Part shown: in pieces, positions 1-8,780 of the stretch
Layout: each line of letters begins with the position of its first letter
Numbering within the stretch: position 1 is the stretch's first letter
Source of the DNA: CAYLJJ01 sp964384025
Lineage (GTDB): Bacteria > Myxococcota_A > Bradymonadia > UBA7976 > UBA1532
Length of the DNA stretch: 64,000 bases
Assembly (NCBI GenBank): GCA_964384025.1
Contig: CAYLJJ010000015.1
Span: 23,655-87,654, forward strand
Direction of reading: 5' to 3'
Notes under the pieces: model-generated
Told to the model about the DNA's origin: nothing
Database searches by the model: none
Seen by the model: only the letters and a program-made list of their open reading frames with translations
Translations under genes and position numbers: made by a program

Positions 1-1364
1 ATCGCCTGTGTAAAGGCACAAACCGGTTTAGCCATCAAGTCCTTGGTCGCGCGAAAGTCCGCAGCGCGACAACCGAAGCAGAGATCCCGTGCCCAACATC
101 TACGACACTCGGGGTGAGCGTCGAGATCACCAGGGGCAAAGAGTGCTTGTGTCTGTGTCCAATCCCAGGGATGTGAAACCGCTTCAACGAAGCTGCCGAG
201 TCGCAGCTGCTCTTCTCCAATAAACATCCAACATGGATAGACGCTTCCATCACCCGCGATACAAAGTAGATCTTGACCCGCCACGCAGATCGAAGGGCTA
301 CGTGAACGTTCCAAGAGTGCTTGAAGCACCCGCGCAGCAAAAGAATCAGCCATCCAGTCGCCGCGCCACAATAGGTTGTCAACTCCCCATTCGGCCGCTG
401 CGCTATATTCACGAATCTGCTCCTCGAGCGTCAACGTCAGGCTCGATTTTGTATAGGTCCCTGCGCTGACTGGTGGTGCATGCAGGACACGCAAACCAAA
501 CTCATCTCGGAACCACTGACACAGGTCGATGAGGTGTATGCCCTCCTGAAGGTGAAGCCGGCTGAACGTGGCCTCAAAGTCCACCGTCAAGCCTGCATCT
601 TGTAGTGTATCGATGCCCGCCCGAACTCGGTCATAGCTGGGTACGCCATCCGGCCCAAGCCGTGCTCGATCATGGACGGAACGTGGGCCGTCGAGGCTCA
701 CGGTAGGTTGGAGATCAAAGGTCTGGGCCAATTTGATAAAGGGAGCACTCAGCTGTGTACCATTGGTCGTGACGACAAACTTTGGAAGGGCGAGCAGCTG
801 CCCTGAATCAACCGCTCGGTGGAAGGCTGTACATGCCTGTTCAATGGCTGGCAGATTGAGGGTTGGTTCTCCGCCGATGAACTGTACAGTATCGATGGCG
901 CTGAAACGCCCAATGGCGTTCTCAACGACATTCTTGGCCAATTCGGGTGCCATGATCCGAGCAACAGGCCGCTCAAAGTGCCCTCGATTGGCATAGCAAT
1001 ATGTACAGGCGAGGTTACATGTGTCCGCAACGCTGATGGCGAGCTTGAAGAGGCTGTTTGGATCCTCCGATGCGCTACCACAACTCTTTGCGTCCTGGGG
1101 GAGCATCTCGGAGAGCTCCGAAAAGTGAGCTTCAAGGCCAGGCAGCGCATCGACCTCTTTGATAAGCTCGGTGATTTCACTCCACTGGGGCGAGCCCTCC
1201 GGCAACTCATTGGCTGAGATAATGATGTCAGCGAGCGTCGCGGCGAGTTCGTTACCCAAGGGTTTGAGATCAAGGCTACGCCGGTCAAGCAAAACACCTT
1301 GTTCACCATCGCCGAGGACGAGCCACCTGCTTAACCGTCGTCGGACTTCTTCGCTTTCATGCAC
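1..1364 (-). CDS. Radical SAM/SPASM peptide-maturase-like enzyme (3' end off the left edge)
   Basis: I translated this minus-strand frame by hand; it stays open from a GTG at 1364 to the left edge, giving about 454 residues. An AAGG sits 8 bases before the GTG, and an in-frame TAA lies 9 bases upstream. The radical SAM signature CNLACTYC (Cx3Cx2C) is encoded at about 1019-996 and is followed by FIGGEPTLN, VVTTNGTQ and SLDGPRSVHD, all typical of SAM-binding barrels. The C-terminal part has a SPASM-type cysteine set: CIAGDGSVYPCW, then CRRCWARDLCFGC and PVCAF. The CWAR-x-LC arrangement is known from maturases that make thioether or other crosslinks in peptides and from quinohemoprotein maturases. 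The gene lies 102 bases downstream of a small secreted protein with repeated Cys motifs, which is its probable substrate (inference). An anaerobic sulfatase-maturase role is the main alternative, but no sulfatase is visible here. Confidence 0.85.
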   Translation of the reverse strand, partial: MHESEEVRRRLSRWLVLGDGEQGVLLDRRSLDLKPLGNELAATLADIIISANELPEGSPQWSEITELIKEVDALPGLEAHFSELSEMLPQDAKSCGSASEDPNSLFKLAISVADTCNLACTYCYANRGHFERPVARIMAPELAKNVVENAIGRFSAIDTVQFIGGEPTLNLPAIEQACTAFHRAVDSGQLLALPKFVVTTNGTQLSAPFIKLAQTFDLQPTVSLDGPRSVHDRARLGPDGVPSYDRVRAGIDTLQDAGLTVDFEATFSRLHLQEGIHLIDLCQWFRDEFGLRVLHAPPVSAGTYTKSSLTLTLEEQIREYSAAAEWGVDNLLWRGDWMADSFAARVLQALLERSRSPSICVAGQDLLCIAGDGSVYPCWMFIGEEQLRLGSFVEAVSHPWDWTQTQALFAPGDLDAHPECRRCWARDLCFGCRAADFRATKDLMAKPVCAFTQA

Positions 1365-1466
1365 GGATTTGCCTTATGAGAGGGAGTCTTTGCACCACAT
1401 TGTCGCGGTGTCTTTCTTGGAGGGCCGCAGGATACAATTTTTGCGTTCAGCGTCTAACGGTGAGAT

Positions 1467-1985
1467 TCAACGACGGCGGGCCATACGGTTTCCGAACTGG
1501 TCGGGAGCGCGAGAGCAGCTCCCACCACATCCAAGACCCCAGGCCCCGACCAGATCGCCAGGACGCTTGGTAAGCTTGTCGATACGACTGTTGATGTCGA
1601 TCAACACGCGACGCTTGGCTGCCGGGATCCTCGCAGCATTGATCGCCCTTGCGCGCTGTGCCTTGGACTGAGTGGTCCAATCCCGACCACTTGAACAGCC
1701 AGCACCACAGCCGAGACCCCAAGCGCCCACGATGCTCGGATCTCGGAGCCTTGTGATCTTCTCAGCGATCGCCTCTACTTCACGGCGATGAGTTGCGTTC
1801 CTCACGCGTTGGCGGATAAGCCTGCGCGCAGTATTGACTCTAATGGTTCTGACGTTTGCCCTCTGAGCGGCTCGTGTTGCGGCGGGTTGCCTGGGGGCTC
1901 GTGCTTCGGCATCGGGTACGCTGAGTACACCACCAGCAACAATGAAGGATCCTGCGATGAAACCCTTGATCTTCTTCATGGACAT
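1467..1985 (-). CDS. Exported basic protein with two GAWGLGC core repeats, putative RiPP precursor
   Basis: This is a 172-residue protein. I chose the ATG at 1985 because AAGGGG stands six bases before it; an ATG at 2021 in the same frame lacks such a site. The N-terminus (MSMKKIKGFIAGSFIVAGGV, then LSVPDAEA) looks like a signal peptide. The rest is very rich in Arg and Ala, with amphipathic stretches (about 45-80 and 118-142). Each stretch precedes a nearly identical motif, VGAWGLGCGAGCS at 86-98 and VGAWGLGCGGSCS at 146-158, exactly 60 residues apart. Outside these motifs the two halves are poorly conserved, as in multi-core RiPP precursors with recognition helices. The gene precedes a radical SAM/SPASM enzyme, probably in the same operon. 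I recognise no family. An alternative is a non-modified secreted structural protein whose Cys pairs form disulfides. Confidence 0.75.
   Translation of the reverse strand: MSMKKIKGFIAGSFIVAGGVLSVPDAEARAPRQPAATRAAQRANVRTIRVNTARRLIRQRVRNATHRREVEAIAEKITRLRDPSIVGAWGLGCGAGCSSGRDWTTQSKAQRARAINAARIPAAKRRVLIDINSRIDKLTKRPGDLVGAWGLGCGGSCSRAPDQFGNRMARRR
1512..1733 (-). repeat. Two copies of a 14-codon Cys core motif
   Basis: The copies lie at 1733-1692 and 1553-1512 and encode (I/L)VGAWGLGCGxxCS. They are 180 bases apart from start to start. The codons have drifted more than the residues (for example ggt/ggg and ctc/ctt changes), so conservation seems to act on the peptide. Confidence 0.85.
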
Positions 1986-2021
1986 AGTCCACCCCTTATT
2001 CCAGAGTTTGATTTCCCCCAT

Positions 2022-2527
2022 GGGAGATCAAAATACAATTAGAGGGATATGTAGTATTGAACCATTGATTCTATCCACTATCATCCCCGTATTTATAGGG
2101 CTTTAGGAGGCTAAAACACATCTCAATTGAAAGTAGATGTGCCTTCTGTATCCCAAACTCCCCATAATCAACGCCTTCAAAACTAACGTCGCAACTTCTT
2201 CACGTCAAGCGAAATCTTTCCCGAACAGACAATTATTCTAAGATCTTAGAATAATTTAAGTTTTTTGGCATTTTTTCAGAATAAATTGGAGACTTTCTCA
2301 CTCTCTATAAGATTTTCTGGGTCGTTTTTGAAGTGTTTCTGGAAACTTCCGCATCCGAAGTGCTCTCTTAGCTCCCTGATTGGAGTTCTCGAACATATTG
2401 CTCTTCGCGTTTGTAGGGGTAGGCTGCTCTATCATTCTTTATGGCCGTGAGAACTCATGAGCGTTGCGGTTTGGCCAAGGCAGAGAAATTACTTTGCTTC
2501 CCAACAGAGAAAAATCTGTGGGTAGAT
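2022..2527. other. AT-rich intergenic region upstream of the rSAM/precursor pair
   Basis: I see no convincing gene in these 506 bases. A 61-codon plus-strand frame at 2265-2450 has no ribosome site and no recognisable features. The region should hold the promoter of the minus-strand precursor gene. Its only clear structure is the perfect palindrome at 2231-2256, followed on the plus strand by two T-rich stretches. Confidence 0.5.
2231..2256. repeat. Perfect 26-bp palindrome
   Basis: The sequence reads AATTATTCTAAG-AT-CTTAGAATAATT and equals its own reverse complement over all 26 bases. It lies about 246 bases upstream of the putative RiPP precursor start. With no loop it fits a dimeric repressor operator better than a terminator, although a T-rich stretch follows on the plus strand. 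Confidence 0.6.
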
Positions 2528-4876
2528 TCAGAACGGAATACAAACATCGATACCAGATCGAAGACCATAATCAGAACCATCGCCGCTACAGCTGAGCCCT
2601 ATAAGGCAATCTGAATCTTGATCACAATCTCCCTCACCCTCGGCGCAGGGGCAGTCGGAGTTACAGTAGGCCCAGCCTCCATTAGATCCGCTACAGAGGC
2701 CACAAGAGCCCCCGCGATCTACGCCGATCTCATCTCCATCCATCGTGCCGTTCTGACAGTGGGCAGGCCAGCAAACATCTCGACCTGAGGGCAGGCCAAA
2801 GCGTCCGCTGTTGGCGATCCCACAGAGCAGCTCTCCTTGACAGTGGCTGTCGGCGTTGCAGTCCCCCTCTCCTTCGGTACAGGGGCAACGAGCACTACAG
2901 AAAGAGTAGTCGCCGTTCTCACCCTCAAAGCAATCATCACAGCTGCCCCCCAAATCGACGCCCACCTCATCACCATCCATTGAGCCATTTTCGCAGTGTT
3001 CTGGCCAACAAATATCCAAGCTGTTGGAAAAGGCGAAGCGAGCGCCGTTGTTAACGCCACAGACCAGTCCTACCTGACAATGGCTGTCGATATCACAATC
3101 TCCCTCACCCTGAGGACAGGGGCAGTAGGAACTACAATGATCATAATTTCCCGCTTGGCTGTTACAAAGCGCACAGGAGCCCCCTAGATCAATGCCTGTC
3201 TCATCCTCGTCCATCAAGCCATTCTCACAGTGATTCGGCCAGCAGACATCCAGGAAACGGGGAAGCTGAAAGCGAGCGCCGTTGTCTTGGCCGCAGATCA
3301 GATCTCCTTGGCAGTGGCTGTCGGCGTCGCAGTCTCCCCCCCCTTGAGAACAGGCGCAGCGTGTGGAGCAGGAGTCATAAGCGCCAAGACCTTGATCAAA
3401 GCAGTCGTCACAGCTCCCTCCAAAGTCGATCAACAGCTCATCCCCATCGATCACGCCGTTCTGACAGTGGGCTGGCCAGCACACATCAAGGCTGATCTTC
3501 AAAGAGAAGCGGGGGCCGTTATTCTCTCCACAGATTAACTCTCCCTGACAGTGAACATCCGCGTCACAGTCTCCCTCCCCAGTCAGACAGTGTCCATCAT
3601 CACAGAAGTCCCAGTCCCCCAAGCTCTTGCCACCATCCAGAGGATCGGTTCCATCCAGGAGGACCTCCTCTCCATCACTGCGGCCATCACCATCGCTGTC
3701 AGCGTTATCAGGGATGGTGCCCATCTGCAGCTCGATCTCATCCGGAAGCCTATCCTGATCTTCATCAACCGGACGGTAGTAACAAACATGCGCGCTGGCG
3801 GGGGTGCCTCCCCAATTTGAAGCCTTATCCAGAAAAGCTACAACAGGAAGATCAAAGGGGTCATGAGCCACCCGCAGGAAGAGATAGAGATGGCGCTGCC
3901 CTCCTGCGCCGCTGAACTCCAGGGCAGAGGGGCTCAGGCTGTCTTCTCCTCGAAGCATACGCAGACCATCCTGATCTCCAAAGAGGGCGCTCCTGAGGCG
4001 GAAGCGGGTCACCACGGTGCTGATCCCCCCACTGCGTGTCGCGTCCAAAGTCCCCCCTACATTCTCCTCAGCGATTCGCAGCGTTGAGGGGTTCAGCAGC
4101 CCCTCGGTGACCAGAAGATCAGCATCTGAGCTGGAGTTGGGGGTCTCAGGGTCGCTGCCGTGATAGACGCGCAGCTCATCTCCGTCATAGAAGGCAGCGG
4201 GTTGACGCCCTCCCTCGTTCCAGGCGTTGGGGGGAACCTGAGCGCTCCATTGGTTTCCATCCCAGCGTGCGATCCTCAACTCTTTCTGGCTCAGGTTTCG
4301 GTGGGCGACCACCAACTCCCCTTGAGGGCTTAGAGCGATAGAAGGTTGAAAGCCGACGCGATCTCCAGGTACTTCATCGGCGAGGCTGAGGTTCCAACTC
4401 CCCCCTGTCAAGGTCCCCAACTTAAGGACCCCTGCACTCTCATAGGCCACCACCAGTTCGCCCTGATACAGCCCAAGATCACAGCTGCTCCCGCTGCTAT
4501 AGGACTCAACTGTAGAGAGACTCCAGAGATCATTCTCCCGAGTAGCGACACGCATCTCCTGTTGGAAAACATCGTGATAGCAGATGTAAACCCGACCTCC
4601 CTCTAGGAGGATGCCTGTATCCTCTACCTCCTCAAAGAACAGCTCGCTCATCTGCTCAGCCACAACCTCGTCTATGGAGCTGCCATCTGCCTGAATCCGA
4701 GTATAGAGCAGATTCTGAGTCCCTCGACCAACACGGCTCATATGAACCAGACCGAAAGCGTCTACAGCCAGATCCAACCCGTTACCTTGATCCTCATCGG
4801 AGAGGCAGCTCCGCTCCAAGTTCTGAGCCCAAGCGTTAGAGAGAAAGAGGAGGCTAAAGATCAGGCTTCGATACAT
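2528..4876 (-). CDS. Secreted protein with Ca-binding linker and Cys-rich tandem repeats
   Basis: The start is the ATG at 4876 (782 residues) because GGAAG precedes it and a good signal peptide follows (MYRSLIFSLLFLSNAWAQ). Upstream in-frame ATGs would overlap the neighbouring stress-protein gene. Residues of about 20-370 form an all-beta region with repeated G-x-W and D-G-x patterns, possibly a propeller. A short Asp-rich segment (DSDGDGRSDGEE) resembles thrombospondin type 3 calcium-binding repeats. The C-terminal half consists of four full repeats and one partial repeat of about 78 residues, each with GEGDCDxDSHCQ, LxCG, RF, DVCWPxHCxNG, MDGDE and GGSC. The dense, evenly spaced cysteines imply disulfide-bonded extracellular modules. 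No C-terminal sorting tail is visible. Function is unknown; surface adhesion or a developmental coat role would be inference. Confidence 0.85.
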   Translation of the reverse strand: MYRSLIFSLLFLSNAWAQNLERSCLSDEDQGNGLDLAVDAFGLVHMSRVGRGTQNLLYTRIQADGSSIDEVVAEQMSELFFEEVEDTGILLEGGRVYICYHDVFQQEMRVATRENDLWSLSTVESYSSGSSCDLGLYQGELVVAYESAGVLKLGTLTGGSWNLSLADEVPGDRVGFQPSIALSPQGELVVAHRNLSQKELRIARWDGNQWSAQVPPNAWNEGGRQPAAFYDGDELRVYHGSDPETPNSSSDADLLVTEGLLNPSTLRIAEENVGGTLDATRSGGISTVVTRFRLRSALFGDQDGLRMLRGEDSLSPSALEFSGAGGQRHLYLFLRVAHDPFDLPVVAFLDKASNWGGTPASAHVCYYRPVDEDQDRLPDEIELQMGTIPDNADSDGDGRSDGEEVLLDGTDPLDGGKSLGDWDFCDDGHCLTGEGDCDADVHCQGELICGENNGPRFSLKISLDVCWPAHCQNGVIDGDELLIDFGGSCDDCFDQGLGAYDSCSTRCACSQGGGDCDADSHCQGDLICGQDNGARFQLPRFLDVCWPNHCENGLMDEDETGIDLGGSCALCNSQAGNYDHCSSYCPCPQGEGDCDIDSHCQVGLVCGVNNGARFAFSNSLDICWPEHCENGSMDGDEVGVDLGGSCDDCFEGENGDYSFCSARCPCTEGEGDCNADSHCQGELLCGIANSGRFGLPSGRDVCWPAHCQNGTMDGDEIGVDRGGSCGLCSGSNGGWAYCNSDCPCAEGEGDCDQDSDCLIGLSCSGDGSDYGLRSGIDVCIPF

Positions 4877-4973
4877 TTTCACTTCCATGCAGTAGCTGAG
4901 ATGAGGAGAGGTGATTCGTACTTCAGGGTGTCGGATGCTGAGGCTTAGGATCAAAGAGAAGTTGTCTGGGGCC

Positions 4974-5432
4974 TCAATCGTCTTTGGAAGGACGGTCTCG
5001 GACCACCAAGACAGGGCAGGGGGCGTGTCGTAAAATCCGCTCGGTGACGCTGCCCATAAGCAGATGAGAGAGCCCCCTACGCCCATGACTGCCCATGATC
5101 ACGAGGCTGAAGTTGCCCTCGTCGAGACGACGTTGGATCTCATCATAGGGGATCCCAGAAGCGAGGTTGCTCTCCAACTTCTCACAGTCCAGATCCTCGA
5201 TCATACGAGCAAGCATCAGCTCTGCTTGCTCACGAATATAGTCCTGCATGCTCATGCTGGGGCTGTCAGGGCGATGGATGATCGCGTCTCCCACAGAGTA
5301 GGGAGGTTCATAGACATGAAGCAGCTCGATCGATGAGTCAAAGCGCTCCGCCAAAACTAAGGCTTGATTTAGGGCTCTCTTGGAGCATTCGGAGAAATCG
5401 ACAGGAACGAGGATGCGATCAAAGCTCGACAT
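4974..5432 (-). CDS. Universal stress protein (UspA family)
   Basis: This 152-residue protein starts MSSFDRILVPVDFSE, the usual first beta strand of the Usp fold. It ends with the ATP-binding signature GSHGRRGLSHLLMGSVTE followed by CPVLVVR. The G-x2-G-x9-G-S pattern marks the nucleotide-binding Usp subgroup. Length is normal for a single-domain Usp. It lies in the same direction as the Cys-repeat gene and is separated from it by about 97 bases once that gene's start is corrected. Its upstream side is a 447-base divergent region. General stress survival is the family role; no specific partner is visible. Confidence 0.95.
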   Translation of the reverse strand: MSSFDRILVPVDFSECSKRALNQALVLAERFDSSIELLHVYEPPYSVGDAIIHRPDSPSMSMQDYIREQAELMLARMIEDLDCEKLESNLASGIPYDEIQRRLDEGNFSLVIMGSHGRRGLSHLLMGSVTERILRHAPCPVLVVRDRPSKDD

Positions 5433-5879
5433 CAGAAGCCTCCAGGGTCGTTTCCCTAAGTATCCTGCGAAGTTCAGGAAAGCGCCAGCCCCAGTTCAAT
5501 ACCTTTGCCATTAGATCGCCATTCTCTCTTTAAAATGAACACGGCAATAGGCGCAGGCCCAAAAAGGGGCCAAGCTTATGAGTTTCTCCTGAGGAAGGAA
5601 ATTTAACGAAAAATGTCGGAATTGAGGGACTGAATAGATCGAAACTAAGGAGCTAGATTTATTTAACAAAATCAATCAGGCAAATGTATTTTTGTTTTTA
5701 TGTACATGAATTTGCCTTGAACGACTCTCTTGGTTTGTTTAGGTTCTAAACCGAAGAAAATATGAGGCATATCCGCTTCGTTTAATGCAAATCTGCACAA
5801 AACTCTACTTCTGTTGTCAGTAACAAGAGATTCAATGAAGCTGAGTTGATGTGCCCGTACAATGGAGAGTGGCAAAGTA
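5433..5879. other. Divergent intergenic region
   Basis: This AT-rich stretch lies between the stress-protein gene (minus) and the lectin-like lipoprotein gene (plus). It should contain both promoters, but I could not fix convincing -35/-10 boxes. A minus-strand frame at 5672-5983 overlaps the lipoprotein signal sequence and looks like chance. Confidence 0.45.
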
Positions 5880-8396
5880 ATGAGATTTAATTTGATTCCA
5901 GCCATATTTATGGCTGCGTTGATTTTTGGTTGTGATGGCGATGGCTCTTCCTCAGGGAGCGACGCAGGCGGTGAGGCTGGCATAGGCGGTGAGGCGGGCG
6001 GTGGAGGAGAAGCTGGTGGAGGAGAGGAGGGAGCAGGAGGAGCCGCGGCAGCAGCAGGAGAATAAGATGCTGTCTGAGAATCAGGAGANNNNNNNNNNGC
6101 TTGGGGTGGGGGTGGCGGTGGCGGTGCGGCGGGCGCTGGCGGTGAGGGGGGGGCTGGTGGGGGAGGCGAGGCGGGGGGTGGAGGCGAGGCTGGTGGTGGA
6201 GGCGAGGCTGGCGGAGGCGAAACACCGCCTATCTGCGAAGATGCTGTTGACTTTTGTGAAGATGAAGGATTCCGCTGTTCAGAAGATGAGCTTATTCTTG
6301 AGATCTGTCAACTCGATGAAGAGTTAGGCTGCATCACCCACATCCCTTTGCCCTGTGAAGAGAGCAACGGCATCGGCTCTATGTGTAATATCGACGCTGA
6401 TGGGGTCGCCTACTGCACAGATGAAGGTGATCTATGTGATTCCTTTTGTGCTGGAATTGAGGAGTGTTCAGGTGAGCCGATTGAGGTTTGCCTTGAGATG
6501 TGTTCCTCTGATGCGATCCCAGAGGCATGCATCGAGTGTAGCAGCGGCAGGACCTGTGATGAACTCAATGAGGGTGTTTGCGATGAAGCATGTAACGAGA
6601 CACCTCCCAACTCCTGCGAAGAATTTTGCGTCACCTTGGGAGAGTGTATGGGGGAACCAATCGATGATTGCATCGATAGTTGCTCTTTAAACACAATCCC
6701 AGAGACGTGCATCGATTGCGGCCTCAACAGCACTTGTGATGAATTCAATGAGGGTATTTGTGAGGAGGCATGTAACCAGGCAACCCCTTCTCTCTGCGAT
6801 GACTACTGCATGCTCGTGGAGGAGTGCACCGGTGAGCCGGTAGATGGTTGTTTTGAAAACTGCGAGAGCGGGATGTCCGACGAGTGCGTCGACTGTGCTC
6901 TTATGGCTGGCAGCTGTGATGAGTTCTTCGATGGTGTCTGCGATGAGGTGTGTGATCCTCAGCTCGAGGAGGGGGGGGGCTTCCTCTCCTTCAACATCTC
7001 CAACATGTGTGAGATGGGTGAGCTTGAGCTGATGGGTGATGCGAGCTGCTTTATGGAGGGTGAGATGCCCGTTGGCATCACCCTCGCCAACGCTGAGGCG
7101 AGCAGCGAGGGGGCGCTGTTCTTTGGCGCCGATGCGCCCGTGGGCGACGCCTTCTCGACCCAGTTCAGCTTCGAAATCCGCAACCCAGGCGGTGTTCGTG
7201 ATGATTGTGGTGGGAACAACGGCGCTGACGGTTTCACCTTTGTCATTCATGAGGAGGTGCTCGGCTCCGCCGGTGGTGGCCTCGGGGTTCAGGGCATTGA
7301 TGAGACCGTCTTCGTTGAGTTTGACACCTTCTGCAATAGCCCCAACGAGGATCCATCATCCAACCACATCGGCATCATGATCGATGGAAACGTCCACCAT
7401 GAAGGGCAGACCGGCGCTAACGTCGAGGGCAGCTTCGAAGATGGTGAGACTTGGTGGGCTTGGATTGACTACAACGGGACCATGATTGAGGTCTTCGTCG
7501 CTCATGAAAATCTCAAGCCTGAGATCCCGAGCCTCACTCGAGAGGTTGACGTGGCGGGCGTGACGGGTGGTAGTGTCCGTCGGATTGGCTTCACCGGAGC
7601 GACTGGTCAGGCATGGGAGAACGTCATCATCAAGTCATGGTCATTCCAAGGCAGCGCTGGTGAACCAAGCTGTGATGAGACCTGTGAGCTTCAACCCGAA
7701 GGGGAATCGCTGTTCTTTGGCATCTCCAACATGTGTGAGATGGGTGAGCTTGAGCTGATGGGCGATGCGAGCTGCTTTATGGAGGGCGAGATGCCCGTTG
7801 GCATCACCCTCGCCAACGCTGAGGCGAGCAGCGAGGGGGCGCTGTTCTTTGGCGCCGATGCGCCCGTGGGCGACGCCTTCTCGACCCAGTTCAGCTTCGA
7901 AATCCGCAACCCAGGCGGTGTTCGTGATGATTGTGGTGGGAACAACGGCGCTGACGGTTTCACCTTTGTCATTCATGAGGAGGTGCTCGGCTCCGCCGGT
8001 GGTGGCCTCGGGGTTCAGGGCATTGATGAGACCGTCTTCGTTGAGTTTGACACCTTCTGCAATAGCCCCAACGAGGATCCATCATCCAACCACATCGGCA
8101 TCATGATCGATGGAAACGTCCACCACGAAGGGCAGACCGGCGCCAACATCGAGGGCAGCTTCGAGGATGGCGAGACTTGGTGGGCTTGGATTGGCTACAA
8201 CGGGACCACGATTGAGGTCTTCGTCGCCGGTGAAGATGTTAAGCCTGAGATCCCGAGCCTTACCCGAGAGGTCGACGTGGCGGGCGTGACAGGTGGTAGT
8301 GTTCGCCGGATTGGCTTCACTGGGGCGACCGGTCAGGCATGGGAAAACGTCATCATCAAGTCGTGGATGTTTGAAGGGGAAGCGTTCCCACGATAG
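5880..8396 (+). CDS. Lipoprotein with Cys-rich repeats and two L-type-lectin-like domains (interrupted by an assembly gap)
   Basis: The N-terminus MRFNLIPAIFMAALIFGC carries a lipobox, and a Gly/Ala/Glu low-complexity linker follows. Inside the linker an in-frame TAA (6063-6065) and ten Ns (6089-6098) break the frame. The linker resumes after the gap and leads into ICEDAVDFCEDEG. An assembly error in repetitive DNA is the simplest explanation; a true frameshift cannot be excluded. Three Cys-rich repeats of about 55 residues (CxGEPIxxC, CDExNEGxCxEAC) follow. Two near-identical domains of about 225 residues come last, with GADGFTFVIHEE, GGGLGVQGID, VFVEFDTFCN and NHIGIMIDG, which match the legume-type (L-type) lectin pattern. 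The reading frame from 6099 to 8396 is clean. A surface carbohydrate-binding role is inferred from the fold. Confidence 0.8.
6089..6098. other. Assembly gap (10 N)
   Basis: Ten unknown bases lie inside the Gly-rich linker of the lectin-like lipoprotein. The true length of the gap is unknown, and the sequence just left of it (6063-6088) may be unreliable. Confidence 0.98.
6995..8396 (+). repeat. Tandem duplication of the lectin-domain coding sequence
   Basis: Copy one begins at 6995 and copy two at 7721, an offset of 726 bases or 242 codons. The first 400 or so bases of the two copies differ only at scattered single positions; differences rise in the last 200 bases. This points to a recent in-frame duplication or ongoing gene conversion. 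Confidence 0.9.
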
Positions 8397-8780
8397 CAAA
8401 TATAGCAGCACACCCAACTCTTGGGCTTGAGACAGCCCGCTTTCCCACCATCGGCCTCAGCTCTCCTGCGCCTATCTTCATCGTTATGCTGTGGTCTCTG
8501 CCTTCCCTGGTATTGGGCCTTTTTAAATAAGCAGCCCCTCGGCACAGCTTTACGCCCAAGCAGTATCGCGAAAAGAGGATGGCGGTGAGTGAAAAAGGCG
8601 CTGTTAGATAACTTTTTTAAAAAAATAGCCTTATATTTTTAAGCATTTGTGCGATTTACCTATGTATTTTGTCGGAATTTGTAAGAACTCAGGCCCTTGA
8701 TCGACCAAGGGATGTAAGCAGCTGACTCCGCAGGGCAGATGAGCCTGTCCAAGCCATCACCAAGTTCACAGAGGTACACT
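8397..8780. other. Intergenic region upstream of the bufferin-like operon
   Basis: No gene is visible. A strongly AT-rich stretch lies at about 8605-8645. A possible ECF-type promoter, GTAAGA at 8681-8686 and CGAC at 8702-8705 with a 15-base spacer, resembles the GTAAC/CGAA style of ECF promoters. The match is weak and rests on the downstream ECF gene for context. Confidence 0.35.
8681..8705 (+). promoter_or_regulatory. Candidate ECF-type promoter for the bufferin-like operon
   Basis: The elements are GTAAGA, 15 bases, then CGAC, about 75 bases before the precursor start. I inferred this from the ECF sigma gene at the end of the same gene group; it was not derived from aligned promoters. Confidence 0.2.

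Noticed and set aside
749..1309. 186-codon minus-strand frame inside the radical SAM gene
   Set aside because: Reads the same DNA in another frame; the CNLACTYC and SPASM motifs are in the adjacent frame.
2265..2450. 61-codon plus-strand frame in the intergenic region
   Set aside because: No ribosome site, no recognisable composition or motif; it begins just after the palindrome and looks like chance.
6687..8106. Several open frames on both strands across the lectin domains
   Set aside because: They occur twice because the domain is duplicated; the real frame has the lectin motifs and signal peptide.
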